A stretch of 64,000 nucleotides of DNA from Methanoculleus frigidifontis (GCF_030464345.1 NZ_VCYH01000005.1:62001-126000); one strand, 5' to 3'. Shown: positions 1-8,950, numbered from the stretch's first letter. Translations and numbers: made by a program. Notes: a model not told the origin generated them from the letters alone.

Positions 1-2
1 TC

Positions 3-1268
3 TTCCTCTTCCTCGGCGGCTTTATCATCGCCATGTCCATGCAGCGCTGGGGACTGCACCGGCGGATCGCCCTGCAGATCATCAGGCTTGTCGGGACGAG
101 TCCGAAACGGTTGATCCTCGGGTTCATGCTGGCCACCGCGTTCCTCTCTATGTGGATCTCGAATACCGCCACCGCCATGATGATGATCCCGATCGCCGTC
201 GCCATCATCCTGACCATCATCCCCGAGACGAACAAGAAACTCGAGAACCTCACCGAAGAGCAGGGCTCGCTCGCGAAGTGCCTCATCATCTCCATCCCCT
301 ATGCAGCGAGCATCGGCGGCATCGCGACGCTCATCGGCACGCCGCCAAACGGCATCTTTCTCGCACAGGTTGAGACGCTCTTTCCTGACGCTCCCACGAT
401 CGACTTCTTCTCCTGGATGAAATTCGGTGTTCCTTTCGCCGCCGTCTTCCTCATCGTGGCCTGGCTCTGGCTTACCTACGTCCCGTACCGGGGGATGACC
501 AAAACCCTTCCCGAAGCGAAGGGCATCATCTCGACCGAGCTCGAAAAGATGGGGAACATGTCGACGGGCGAAGTCTGGACGCTGATCGTCTTCGTCCTGA
601 CTGCACTTGCATGGATCTTTGCGAAGACGAAACATATCGGGGATATTACGATTCCCGGTCTTGACATGCTCTTCCCCGGCATCCACGATTCCACCATCGC
701 GATTGCAGGTGCGTTCCTCCTCTTCGTCCTTCCCGTCAACGCGAAGAAGGGGATCTTCACCATGGACTGGAAGTGGGCGGTGAAGATCCCGTGGGGCATT
801 CTGATCCTCTTCGGCGGCGGTATTGCCCTCTCCAACGCCTTCATCCAGAGTGGGCTTGCCGCCGAGATCGTCGGATGGCTCACCGTCTTCCACGGCCTCC
901 CATTGATCCTCGTCCTCCTCATCGTAGCTCTCGGTGTTTCGTTTGCGACCGAGATCGCATCGAATACCGCGATGGCTGCCGTCCTGATGCCGATCATGGC
1001 GGTGACCGCCGTCAGCATGGGGGTAAATCCCTACATCCTGATGATCACTGCAGCGGTCTGTTCGTCGCTGGCGTTCATGCTCCCGGTGGCAACTCCCCCG
1101 AACGCCATCGCCTACGGTAGCGGCTACGTCGGTTCCGACGACCTGATACGTTCGGGCTGGGTGCTGGACATTACGGGAGTCGCAATCTGGACGATCTTCC
1201 TCTTCACTGTCGCCATGTGGGCGCTCGGCATCTCGGTCGACCTGCCCGCCTGGGCGCTCACTCCCTGA
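3..1268 (+). CDS. DASS/SLC13 family sodium-coupled anion transporter (5' end outside window)
   Basis: Polytopic inner-membrane carrier of the divalent anion:sodium symporter family, whose members import dicarboxylates, sulfate or related anions. The reading frame is already open at base 3 with hydrophobic sequence before the first ATG (33), so the true start lies upstream and the protein is incomplete. The two family Ser-Asn-Thr signatures are visible: SNTATA about residue 53 of the visible part and SNTAMA about residue 325, each beside a re-entrant-loop style segment (GTPPNG and TPPNAIAYGSG). About nine hydrophobic segments remain. The substrate cannot be told from sequence. Nothing downstream is co-directional within 600 bases except decayed sequence, so it ends its transcription unit. 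Confidence 0.88.
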   Translation, partial: FLFLGGFIIAMSMQRWGLHRRIALQIIRLVGTSPKRLILGFMLATAFLSMWISNTATAMMMIPIAVAIILTIIPETNKKLENLTEEQGSLAKCLIISIPYAASIGGIATLIGTPPNGIFLAQVETLFPDAPTIDFFSWMKFGVPFAAVFLIVAWLWLTYVPYRGMTKTLPEAKGIISTELEKMGNMSTGEVWTLIVFVLTALAWIFAKTKHIGDITIPGLDMLFPGIHDSTIAIAGAFLLFVLPVNAKKGIFTMDWKWAVKIPWGILILFGGGIALSNAFIQSGLAAEIVGWLTVFHGLPLILVLLIVALGVSFATEIASNTAMAAVLMPIMAVTAVSMGVNPYILMITAAVCSSLAFMLPVATPPNAIAYGSGYVGSDDLIRSGWVLDITGVAIWTIFLFTVAMWALGISVDLPAWALTP

Positions 1269-1335
1269 TCCTTTTTCTGGAGCACTGCTCCGTTCGCCGG
1301 GAAGGAAACGGTGGCCATATGCGATATTTGGGGAG

Positions 1336-1786
1336 ATGATCGGTATCGGCGGCGTGAATCCGACGGTAGAGCAGCAATGCACCCGGAAAGTTGCCTGGCG
1401 GCTGCTCCCTTCTCTCTTCATCCTCTAGAGTGTTGCATACCTCGACTGTGCGAACTCTGACCGCCGAACATGCCGGGGAGATGCTCGCCGACCGACGGGT
1501 CTGGCACCTCCCGGCGATCTACTGCACGCTCGTCATCGGGCTCTCCGGCCCCGGGTTCTGGTTTCCTCAGGTTGCTCTCCGCCACGATGACCGCCATGGA
1601 GGTCGAGCCTCGTGACCATGTCCCCTACGTCGCCGGGTGTGCGGTTATGGTCGTCTGGTCGCGCCGTTCGGCATCTCCAGCACCTTCGCCCCCTTCTGGA
1701 CGCCTCCGGCGCTTTTCCTCTCGCAGGCGACGGCTGCAGTCGGCAATCTCGGCAGGTTCGTCGGTCATTCGGCCTTCGGTGGCTGA
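1336..1786 (+). pseudogene. Remnant of an MFS transporter (anion:cation symporter type)
   Basis: Two separated in-frame scraps match the start and the end of ACS-type major facilitator transporters. Translating from ATG 1336 gives KVAWRLLPSLFIL, a TAG at 1426, then SVAYLDCANS, resembling the family N-terminus (RLLP-LF-L--VAYLDR-N). About 200 bases later the scraps VPYVAGCAVMVVWSRRS (about 1621) and PFWTPPALFLS plus AVGNLGRFVG (to TGA 1784) resemble a late cytoplasmic loop and the GNLGGFVG segment of the C-terminal half. Everything between is missing and frames change, so this is a nonfunctional relic after internal deletion. The family call is from remembered motifs, not a database search. 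Confidence 0.6.
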
Positions 1787-1918
1787 TCGGAACGATGCAA
1801 AGCCTGCATCCAAGGCCACTCGTCTGCAACCTGCTTGTCTTCCTGGTGCGGGTGCCGGTTCGGTGCTGAGAGATCCGTTACCTTCTTCCCGGATCACGCC
1901 GGAGATACGGTAGCGAGC

Positions 1919-3277
1919 ATGCCCGGCGAAGACCACTACCACAGTCCCTCGGTCGAGACCCTGGATCGTGCCGACCTCGACGCCCTCATCGATGAGCGGG
2001 TGCGCTATACCGTCGCCTACGCTGCCAGGCACTCCCCGTTCTACCGGCGGTGGTTCCGCGAGCACCGCATCCGGCCGGAGCGGGTGCGCACCCATGAAGA
2101 CCTGCTGGATCTCCCGGTCGTCTCGGCCGAGACGCTCCGGCAGAACCAGCCCCCGGCAACGTCAGAGTTCGGCTTCAAGAGCGTCCCCTGCGAGAGCGTC
2201 TACACAATCCACGAGACGAGCGGGACGAGCGGGATGCCCAAGACCTTCTTTCTCACCTGGGAAGACTGGGAGCGGTACGCCGAGAAATACGCCCGTTTTT
2301 TTGTAGCACAGGATTTCTCCGCCGGCGATCGGGTGGCCGTCTGCGCCTCCTACGGGATGAACGTCGGTGCCAACACCATGACCCTCGCTGCCCGGGACCT
2401 CGGGATGACAATCATTCCGGAGGGCAGATGCACGTTTCCGGTGCGGGTGATCCGGGTTTACCGGCCGACGGCCATCGTTGGGAGCGTCTTCAAACTCCTC
2501 CGGCTGGCGCGGAGGATGGAGGCCGACGGTCTCGACCCGCAGGAGTCCGGCATCACCCGTCTGGTGGTCGGTGGGGAAAGTTTTGCGCAGGAGTCGCGGG
2601 CGTACCTCGCCGAAGTCTGGGGCGTTCCCGTCTACAACACCTACGGGAGCACCGAAGGCGGGATGTGCGGCGAGTGCGCCTGCCGGGACGGCCTCCATGT
2701 CCCGGAAGATCTGGTGCACTTCGATCTCTATGATCCGGCACTGGAGCGGTTCGTTGCCGATGGGGAGTGGGGCAGACTCGTCTTCACCACGCTCCTGCCG
2801 GTCGGCGGGAGGATGGGGACGCTCCTCATCAACTATGATACCGAGGACACCTCCGTCGTCCTCTCCCGGGAGCGCTGCCGCTGCGGCAGAACCCATATGC
2901 GGATCTGGTATCCCCGGCGTGAGGCCGAAACGTTTCAGGTTGCAGGACAGTCTTTTAACCGCGTAGACGTGGAGGGTGCCGTCTTCCAGCGGGAGAATAT
3001 GGACGACCTCACCGGGGAGTACGAAGCGTTTATCTACGGCGGTGAGGAGATCGGCGAGACGGTTCTTCGGGTGAGCATGGAGTGCTGCAATCCTGAGGCC
3101 TGCGACCGGGAGGGGATCGAGGATCGATGTACTGCAACTTTTCTGTCCCGGGTGCCGGGTCTACGGGAGGCCTACGCCGACGGGGCGCTACAGATCCTCT
3201 TCCACTTTACGCCTCCCGGCGGGCTCGAACTGCACCGGGCGGCGGGGCGGCCGAAACGGATCGTCGACCGCCGCTAG
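1919..3277 (+). CDS. ftsA: Coenzyme F390 synthetase / phenylacetate-CoA ligase-like adenylate-forming enzyme
   Basis: Adenylate-forming enzyme that, in methanogens, attaches AMP or GMP to the 8-hydroxyl of oxidized coenzyme F420, giving F390 when cells meet oxygen. Visible motifs are the nucleotide loop ETSGTSGMPK (about residue 105), the adenylation motif NTYGSTEGG (about 240) and a Cys-rich turn CRCGRTH (about 318). The 452-residue length fits the F390/PaaK group, which lacks the large acyl-pocket domain of acyl-CoA synthetases. ATG 1919 is preferred to the upstream start at 1835 because the first 28 codons lie over decayed sequence and lack family similarity (family N-termini begin near YHSPSVETLDR). 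It stands alone, with decayed sequence before it and a convergent surface protein after it. PaaK activity is the alternative. Confidence 0.75.
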   Translation: MPGEDHYHSPSVETLDRADLDALIDERVRYTVAYAARHSPFYRRWFREHRIRPERVRTHEDLLDLPVVSAETLRQNQPPATSEFGFKSVPCESVYTIHETSGTSGMPKTFFLTWEDWERYAEKYARFFVAQDFSAGDRVAVCASYGMNVGANTMTLAARDLGMTIIPEGRCTFPVRVIRVYRPTAIVGSVFKLLRLARRMEADGLDPQESGITRLVVGGESFAQESRAYLAEVWGVPVYNTYGSTEGGMCGECACRDGLHVPEDLVHFDLYDPALERFVADGEWGRLVFTTLLPVGGRMGTLLINYDTEDTSVVLSRERCRCGRTHMRIWYPRREAETFQVAGQSFNRVDVEGAVFQRENMDDLTGEYEAFIYGGEEIGETVLRVSMECCNPEACDREGIEDRCTATFLSRVPGLREAYADGALQILFHFTPPGGLELHRAAGRPKRIVDRR

Positions 3278-3292
3278 CGCAAAAATCTTCTC

Positions 3293-3838
3293 CTACCGCC
3301 GCAATAGCAGCGCCGCCGCAAGAATGGCTGTCAGAACCGCGAGTACCGGCACGGTCGGAGCCGCTTCCGTGGGCGTCGGGGACGGCGTGGCCGTCGTGGC
3401 GTTTGTCGTGGGCGTCGGCGTCGCTGTGGTGACCGTCGGAGACGGGCCTGCTGCCTCCACAAACAGCGTCGTCGTTGCGGTGGCGTCACCTTCGATCCAT
3501 TCGACGGTCACAAGGTAGTTGCCCGGCTCAAGCTGTCCGGGGTTTATGGTGAACGACCAGGTATTGGCGGGCTCGCCCGGCTCCACCGTCACCGTACCGG
3601 ATATTCCGGCCGGTTCCGTCGTCTGGTTCTGCTCCAGCGGGAGGAACTCCGTCGGTATCACGCTGACGAGCAGCTGGTTCCCGGGTGCGAGGTTTGTCGT
3701 CCCGCTGATCGTGATCGGCTCTCCGGCGCTGACCGTTCCGGGCTCCTCCACGGCGAGAGACTGTGCGGCCACGATGCCGCACGCGCCGAAGCAGAGGATC
3801 AGAAGACCGGCTGCTATAGCGGTTCCGTTTGGTTTCAT
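3293..3838 (-). CDS. Secreted, membrane-anchored surface protein with Thr/Pro-rich stalk
   Basis: Predicted extracytoplasmic protein of 181 residues. It has a cleavable signal peptide (1-25, ending GIVAAQS), a beta-rich domain of about 100 residues resembling an Ig-like or carbohydrate-type fold (GEPITISGTTNL, GNYLVTVEW), a low-complexity TPTPTT/TPSPTPTE stalk (about 133-158) and a C-terminal hydrophobic segment ending in Arg-Arg. This layout is common among S-layer-associated proteins of Methanomicrobiales. There is no PGF motif before the final helix, so archaeosortase processing is not indicated. No enzymatic motif is seen. It converges with the F390 synthetase gene, 15 bases apart. Confidence 0.7.
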   Translation of the reverse strand: MKPNGTAIAAGLLILCFGACGIVAAQSLAVEEPGTVSAGEPITISGTTNLAPGNQLLVSVIPTEFLPLEQNQTTEPAGISGTVTVEPGEPANTWSFTINPGQLEPGNYLVTVEWIEGDATATTTLFVEAAGPSPTVTTATPTPTTNATTATPSPTPTEAAPTVPVLAVLTAILAAALLLRR

Positions 3839-3893
3839 GGTATCACTCCCTGCGATGCGGCTCTCTTCCGGCCTGCCTCGATATAAATTCTCC

Positions 3894-4379
3894 TTAGAAG
3901 CCCGACTGCTTGCCGGTCATCCGCTCGATACCGATCCTGATGATCGTCGTCTGGCGGACGGTCTTGTCAGGATACGTCCACCCGCCCCTTCCTGAGTACT
4001 TCTCCATCAGACGGTCGAGGGCGGCTACCTTCTTCTGTGGGTCGTCGACGGAGGCTGCTCTTCCGAATCCGATGACGCTCCGGTAGCGCATCCCCCATCC
4101 GCAGGCAGCATCGGCGGGGACGAGCGCCACATCCGCTTCGACCTCGAAGCAGACGGCATCGTTCTGCTTCAGGATATCGATCTTCCTCTCCTCTCGGGCG
4201 GCGTGCAGGTAGATGGCGTCTCCCACGCGGACAAAGCACATGGGGACGACGTAGGGGTTCCCCCCGTCCACAAGTCCGAGCCTGCAGACGAGCGCCTCCG
4301 CAAGTACGGCATCAATCAGGCTGTCGTCCTGGATCTCTTTCTCACTTCTGCACATCCCCGCACCACTCTCGCTGCTCAT
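3894..4379 (-). CDS. Pyridoxamine 5'-phosphate oxidase-like FMN-binding protein
   Basis: A split-barrel flavin-binding protein of about 160 residues, of the type grouped with NimA (nitroimidazole reductase) and PPOX-like enzymes. Typical features are the N-terminal cap (SLIDAVLAEALVCRLGLVDGG), the strand PYVVPMCFV, the AIYLHAAREERKIDILKQND segment that usually contributes FMN contacts, and the YRSVIGFGRA strand. The substrate is unknown; in anaerobes such proteins reduce small electrophiles. It is divergent from the metallo-beta-lactamase fusion gene. Translation could also start at Met9, which would remove a short Ser/Glu-rich lead. Confidence 0.8.
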   Translation of the reverse strand: MSSESGAGMCRSEKEIQDDSLIDAVLAEALVCRLGLVDGGNPYVVPMCFVRVGDAIYLHAAREERKIDILKQNDAVCFEVEADVALVPADAACGWGMRYRSVIGFGRAASVDDPQKKVAALDRLMEKYSGRGGWTYPDKTVRQTTIIRIGIERMTGKQSGF

Positions 4380-4477
4380 AACGTACCTGTTGGCGGTGCT
4401 TCCTCATGCTTTTTAAGAGACTACGCCGAAGATTCTCCCTGAAACCTGCTTTCCGGCAGGCATGGAGAGGAGAAGGA

Positions 4478-6250
4478 GTGCTTCACGACCAGCAGTGGCA
4501 GCCGATCCCGGGTGCGGCCGGCGCCGAGATATACCCTCTGACGCGCAGACCCGACGTATCCTGCTCGAATGCATACATCATCCGGACAGCCTCCGAGATT
4601 CTGATCATCGACACCGGTGCCGATTCCGCACAGATGGCAGAGATCGTAGAAAGGGTGCGGGATGAGACGGTGACATTGCCGCGGCCGGTTCTGCTCGTCA
4701 TTACCCACTGCCATCTCGATCACTGCTTTGCGATTATACGGGACGAGGCACTGCGGGCGGTCGCGCCTTTGACGATAGCCGCTCAGGAGGACGGCGCCCG
4801 GGCGCTTGCGTCTGCCGATAAAGCCCTGACGGTCTCCGATCTCTTCCACTGGGAGATCAAGCCGCTTGCGGTTGATCTGCACCTGCTCAACGCCGCCGAC
4901 AGGGCGCACGGCGGTATCCGCACCGTCGAGCTCGCGGGGGGAGGGAGAGCCGTGCTCTCGATGAAGGTTCCCGGGACCGCGGGCGATCTCTCGTTCTCCT
5001 GCCAGACGGTTCTGCTCGGGAGCGGCGAGAGGCTCGAGGTCTATCATGTGCCGGGGCACACTCCCGACAGCATCTGTATCCGCATCGGTGAGTGTCTCTT
5101 CATCGGTGACCTGCTCTTCGCGACCGCTCCTGGCATTGCCGGGATTGCCGGATGGGATCCGTCCGCGCTCTCCGCTTCGCTCGAAGGCGTGCGGTGGCTG
5201 CTCGAAAGCGAACCGATCTGCCTCTGCTGCTCCGGCCACGGCAGGGCGGTGCCTGCTGCTGCGGTGGCGGAGATGCTCCCGAAACTGCAGCGGGAAGCGG
5301 CGGCGATGGCCGGCATCGGAGTATTCGATCCGGAACGTCTCCGGAGATCCCGCGAAGAGGCGATCGACCTGCTTGCTGAGGCGAACCGACTGTTCTCTGT
5401 CATCGCCGGTCGTCTCTACTCCCTGGCGTACGCGCTTGAAGAACTCGGCGAAGCAGAAGAGGGGCAGCGCTACCAGAACCTGATCGAGGCCGACCGGATC
5501 GATGAGTTCCTGGTCGACTTCGGCCGGTTCGCCGGTGAATTCTCCGAAGGAAAGAAGATCGAGTTACAGCTCGTGCTCAAAGCGGTGCAGATTATCCAGC
5601 GGATCGGCCAGGTCTTTGCGCAGGACCGGCTCGATCATGTCGTCGACGCCTCCCTCCTGCGACGTGCCGACCGGCTGCTCTCCGACTTCATGGATACCGT
5701 CTGCTGCTACCCGTCGGAAGGCCGGTGCCGGTCTGTCGACCTGAACACCCTGATCTCCGATCTGGTGAAAGGCCTGCACGTGCCGCCGCTCTCGGATGAA
5801 GCCTTCATCGAGGCTGCCGACGACGACGACGCCTACCGGGAGGCGCTTGTTGCGCGCCTGGCGTATCTCCCGCTCTTTGAGGAGACCTGCCTCGATGTCT
5901 CGCTGTGTGAGTCCCCTCTGCCGGTGATGACCGACGCGGAGCGTCTCTCCGATGCCCTAACCGGCGTTCTCGAGGATCTGGTCTCTGCGGGAGTGACGGA
6001 TATCAGGCTCACGACCTCTCTGAGTGGCTGCTCTGTCCTGCTCGGCATCGCGTATCCGGGTTGTGCTCTTCCGGGAACGAAGACCGGGGAGCGGCTCCGC
6101 CTGTACCGGCGGGAGTTTCTGCGATGTGGAGCCGGTCTCGCGAGCCGGGACGGAAACGGGGTATCGGAGCTTTGTATCGCCCTGAATACGGCTGATGCTT
6201 TGGCCATATCGTCTCAGGAGAACGATCGTAGCGGGTGGGACAGGGCGTGA
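4478..6250 (+). CDS. Metallo-beta-lactamase domain fused to a degenerate histidine-kinase-like C-terminal half
   Basis: Two-part protein of about 590 residues. The N-terminal half (to about 270) is a complete metallo-beta-lactamase fold: ITHCHLDHC supplies the HxHxDH site, VYHVPGHTPDS the next His, FIGDLLFA the bridging Asp and CSGHGR the last His. After a helical region (about 290-440) the C-terminal part (SVDLNTLISDLVKGL, then MTDAERLSDALTGVLEDLV) resembles the dimerisation and ATP-binding halves of a sensor kinase, but I see no phospho-accepting H-box or clear N/G boxes, so catalysis there is doubtful. GTG 4478 is preferred because GGAGAAGGA directly precedes it and a TATA-like TTTTTAAG at 4409 overlaps the alternative ATG 4406, which would add 24 residues. 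The stop overlaps the next, broken gene. Confidence 0.72.
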   Translation: MLHDQQWQPIPGAAGAEIYPLTRRPDVSCSNAYIIRTASEILIIDTGADSAQMAEIVERVRDETVTLPRPVLLVITHCHLDHCFAIIRDEALRAVAPLTIAAQEDGARALASADKALTVSDLFHWEIKPLAVDLHLLNAADRAHGGIRTVELAGGGRAVLSMKVPGTAGDLSFSCQTVLLGSGERLEVYHVPGHTPDSICIRIGECLFIGDLLFATAPGIAGIAGWDPSALSASLEGVRWLLESEPICLCCSGHGRAVPAAAVAEMLPKLQREAAAMAGIGVFDPERLRRSREEAIDLLAEANRLFSVIAGRLYSLAYALEELGEAEEGQRYQNLIEADRIDEFLVDFGRFAGEFSEGKKIELQLVLKAVQIIQRIGQVFAQDRLDHVVDASLLRRADRLLSDFMDTVCCYPSEGRCRSVDLNTLISDLVKGLHVPPLSDEAFIEAADDDDAYREALVARLAYLPLFEETCLDVSLCESPLPVMTDAERLSDALTGVLEDLVSAGVTDIRLTTSLSGCSVLLGIAYPGCALPGTKTGERLRLYRREFLRCGAGLASRDGNGVSELCIALNTADALAISSQENDRSGWDRA

Positions 6251-7210
6251 TCCTCCTCAGTGCCGACGATCTCCGAAAAGCCCTGCCCATGCGGGAAGCG
6301 ATCGCTGCGATGAAGGAGGCTTTCGGCGCACTCTCGTCGGGAAAAGCCACCGCCCCCCTCAGGACACGCCTGGAAATCCCTCGTCACGGTGGCGTCATCC
6401 TCTTCATGCCGGCATACCTGGATGCCGACGAGGCCGAACCGGTTGCGTTGAAGGCGGTCTCGGTCTTTCCGCAGAATCGCGAGGCGGGGATGCCTACCAT
6501 CCACGCAGCGGTGCTGCTGGTGGACGGTACCGACGGGCGCCCGCAGGCATTGATCGAGGGGAGCGCTCTCACCGCCATCCGGACCGGTGCGGCGTCGGGT
6601 CTGGCGACCGAGTACCTTGCCCGTCCCGAGAGCAGCATCCTTGCCATCATCGGTGCCGGGGTGCAGGCACGGACGCAGGCAGAGGCTGTCTGCACCGTCC
6701 GCGCAATCGACGAGGTCAGGGTCTACGCCCCGGCCTGAGAGCACACGGATGCATTCATCGATGATATGGCCGGTTTTGGGCTCGTTCCTGATGATATTGT
6801 TGCTGCAGAGCGTCCTGCTGAAGCGGTGCGGGGAGCGGATATCATCTGCACGGCGACGACCTCGATGACACCGGTCTTCCCTGACCGGGATATCGCGCCC
6901 GGAGTGCACATCAACGGGATCGGCTCCTATATGCCGAATATGCAGGAGATCCCGCAGGAGACCGTTCTCCGGGCGACGGTGGTCGTCGATGGCCGCGCCG
7001 CCGCACTCGCGGAGGCTGGGGACCTCATCGTCCCCATCCGTGATGGCCGTATGACTGCGGAGAAGATCCATGCCGATCTCGGCGAGGACGCGGCCGAACG
7101 AGATCACCCTCTTCAAATCGGTCGGGATCGCCGTCCAGGATGCCGCCGCAGCGCACCGGGCGGTCCGGTGCGCCCGGGAGCGGGGGCTCGGGCAGCACGT
7201 CTCCTGGTGA
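6247..7210 (+). pseudogene. Broken ornithine cyclodeaminase / alanine dehydrogenase family gene
   Basis: The product would be an NAD-dependent mu-crystallin/ornithine cyclodeaminase family enzyme. The N-terminal part is intact (LLSADDLRKALPM, GSALTAIRTGAASG, and the nucleotide fold IIGAGVQARTQAEA). An in-frame TGA at 6736 interrupts it just after VRVYAPA; the same frame continues with EHTDAFIDDM through GADIICTATTS and HINGIGSYMPNMQEI. A second lesion, a frameshift near 7085-7100, moves the C-terminus (NEITLFKSVGIAVQDAAAAH) into another frame ending at 7210. Two independent lesions make a sequencing error at both less likely, though not excluded. The natural start is probably GTG 6247, overlapping the upstream TGA; GTG 6235 is the alternative. 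Confidence 0.85.
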
Positions 7211-7283
7211 CGCCCGGCCTTCTGCGCTACGGAAAGGTTAATGGACTTTCGGCATGACTGTAGCGTGCGGAGGCAGCGCTGAC

Positions 7284-7568
7284 ATGGATGTCGTTCACGT
7301 TCCCGGAGAAGACCGCGGCAGGGTCGTGCTCTACGCTCTGAGCACCTGCGGCTGGTGTGCAAAGACCAAACAGCTCCTCACCGATCTCGGTGTCGAGTTC
7401 TCGTACCTGTATGTCGACCGGGTCGATCCCGCTGAGTTCGATCAGGCGCTCGAGGAGGTGGAACGGTGGAATCCACGGGGGTCGTTTCCGACCCTGGTCA
7501 TCAACGATGAACACGTGATCGTGGGGTTCCAGGAGGATGCGATCCGGGAGGCGCTCCATGCCAAATGA
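7284..7568 (+). CDS. Glutaredoxin-like thiol-disulfide protein
   Basis: Thioredoxin-fold protein of 94 residues with the redox pair CGWC in [15 protein letters not shown], the cis-Pro region GSFPTLVIN and the [11 protein letters not shown] helix of NrdH/glutaredoxin proteins. It would carry electrons in the cytoplasm to reductases or assist cofactor handling. ATG 7284 is preferred to 7254 because GGAGG lies about 12 bases before it and the extra ten residues look unstructured. Its last codons overlap the ATG of the ferredoxin:thioredoxin reductase gene at 7558, so the two are translationally coupled and probably work together. Confidence 0.85.
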   Translation: MDVVHVPGEDRGRVVLYALSTCGWCAKTKQLLTDLGVEFSYLYVDRVDPAEFDQALEEVERWNPRGSFPTLVINDEHVIVGFQEDAIREALHAK

Positions 7569-8070
7569 CATTCCGGATGAAGAAGTCGATCGCCTCTACA
7601 CCGAACTCGATGCCGAGGCGGAGGCGGGCGGATACCATCTCAACCCTGACCGGGAGTTCACCCGCGGGCTGGTGTGCGGTCTGCTCGTCAACCGGGACCG
7701 GTACGGCTACATCGCCTGCCCGTGCCGGCTCGCCACCGGGAGGCGTGAAGACGACCTCGATATCATCTGTCCATGCGACTACCGCGACCCCGACCTTGCC
7801 GAGTACGGTGCCTGCTACTGTGCCCTCTATGTCTCGGCGGATGTGAAGACCGGGAAGCGGGAGGCCGAACCGGTGCCGGAACGCCGGCCGCCGCGGCCTG
7901 AACGGAAGAAGATGCGCGAGGAACGGGAGAGCACGTCAGCGGCTCCCTCCACTCTTGCCTATCCGGTCTGGCGCTGCCGGGTCTGCGGCTATCTCTGTGC
8001 CAGAAACGCCCCACCCGAGATCTGCCCGATCTGCCGGGTGCCCCGGGAGCGGTTCGAACGGTTCATGTGA
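7558..8070 (+). CDS. Ferredoxin:thioredoxin reductase catalytic subunit fused to a C-terminal rubredoxin-like domain
   Basis: Residues 1-92 match the FTR catalytic (beta) subunit: Cys40, then CPC (54-56), CPC (71-73) and CYC (86-88), which together supply the [4Fe-4S] cluster and the redox-active disulfide. After a charged linker (about 93-135, rich in Glu/Arg/Pro) comes a rubredoxin-like zinc/iron knuckle, RCRVCGYLC then [11 protein letters not shown]. Such fusions occur in methanogens and let ferredoxin or rubredoxin electrons reach thioredoxin-like partners. The start overlaps the end of the glutaredoxin gene, its likely partner. A variable subunit is not present nearby, as is usual for archaeal forms. 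Confidence 0.85.
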   Translation: MPNDIPDEEVDRLYTELDAEAEAGGYHLNPDREFTRGLVCGLLVNRDRYGYIACPCRLATGRREDDLDIICPCDYRDPDLAEYGACYCALYVSADVKTGKREAEPVPERRPPRPERKKMREERESTSAAPSTLAYPVWRCRVCGYLCARNAPPEICPICRVPRERFERFM

Positions 8071-8460
8071 CCGGTGCCGGACTACCCGGTCGAGGACGGC
8101 GTAGGTGACGAACGCGGCCACGATCCCGTTCACCGGCGGAATGCCGGGACTGAGTGCGGCGATCGCCGACCCGATGATATACGCGCCGATACCTGCCGGG
8201 TTCTACCGGGAATCTACCGCCAGGAAGAGCGACGGAATGAGCGTCCCAAGCAGGGTGGCGGTTCTGCGCCGCCCTGTCCGGAGGAGATCGCATCCCCGGC
8301 TACCGAGACGGTATGCGGGAACGCGATCGGGCAGCCTGCGATCGCGCCCCGCCCCCCCGCATCCTCCATGGCGACGCTGATACCCTAGAGGATCAGGGCG
8401 GTCATCAGCGGAACCGAGGGGAGCGAGAGGTACTCCTCCTCTGCGGGAGCCTCCGGTGGG
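8071..8460 (-). pseudogene. Decayed membrane-protein fragment, family not identified
   Basis: This gene-poor stretch holds membrane-protein-like scraps when read on the minus strand. One frame gives a hydrophobic run, IGAYIIGSAIAALSPGI followed by VNGIVAAFVTYAVLDRV (about 8205-8085). Another frame, interrupted by a stop near 8388, gives SVPLMTALIL and GISVAMEDAGGRGAIAG. Frames change and stops intervene, so no protein can be made. The composition suggests the C-terminal half of a polytopic permease, but I cannot name the family. Confidence 0.35.
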
Positions 8461-8573
8461 AGTGTGTGCCGTTTCACGATATCATCGGGTGCTCTTCTGG
8501 TTTTCGGTGCAGGCGCAATCCGGGAAGATGCGTATCGTTCCACTTTTAACCGCCCGGCGCAGACATTTCTGCT

Positions 8574-8948
8574 ATGCTGATCCGGGATATCCGCGATGGA
8601 GTGCACGAGCGGGTGATGGATAACTCCCTCCTCTGCGAATTGCTGCACCCCGGCCGGGAGGCGGCGCCTACTGGCATGCGCTACAGTATTGCCCACGCCA
8701 GAGTGCCGGCGGGAGAGAGAACGTTCCCTCACCGGCTGAAGACGGCGTCGGAGGTCTATTACATCCTTGACGGGGAGGGGTGCATGCATATCGACGGTGA
8801 AACGGCCTCCGTCCGCCCGGGACAGGCGATCTACATTCCGCCCGGAGCAGTGCAGTGGATCGAGAGCACGGCTGCTTCTGATCTCATCTTCCTCTGTCTT
8901 GTAGACCCCATGTGGCGTGAAGACGAGGAAGAACTCATCGGGCGCTGA
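8574..8948 (+). CDS. Cupin-domain protein
   Basis: Single-domain cupin of 124 residues. The first cupin motif appears as PHRLKTASEVYYILDGEG and the second as PGQAIYIPPGAVQWIES. Metal ligands are partly degenerate: a His and Glu are present in motif 1, but the usual His of motif 2 is replaced by Gln/Trp, so metal-dependent catalysis is uncertain and a binding or isomerase role is equally possible. A TATA-like CACTTTTAACC at about 8539 would start transcription close to the ATG. It converges with the sensor gene downstream, two bases apart. Confidence 0.82.
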   Translation: MLIRDIRDGVHERVMDNSLLCELLHPGREAAPTGMRYSIAHARVPAGERTFPHRLKTASEVYYILDGEGCMHIDGETASVRPGQAIYIPPGAVQWIESTAASDLIFLCLVDPMWREDEEELIGR

Positions 8949-8950
8949 CG

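Noticed and set aside
6736-6738. In-frame TGA as selenocysteine or readthrough codon
   Set aside because: The position is not a catalytic Cys in the family, a second frameshift lies downstream, and no selenocysteine insertion element is seen.
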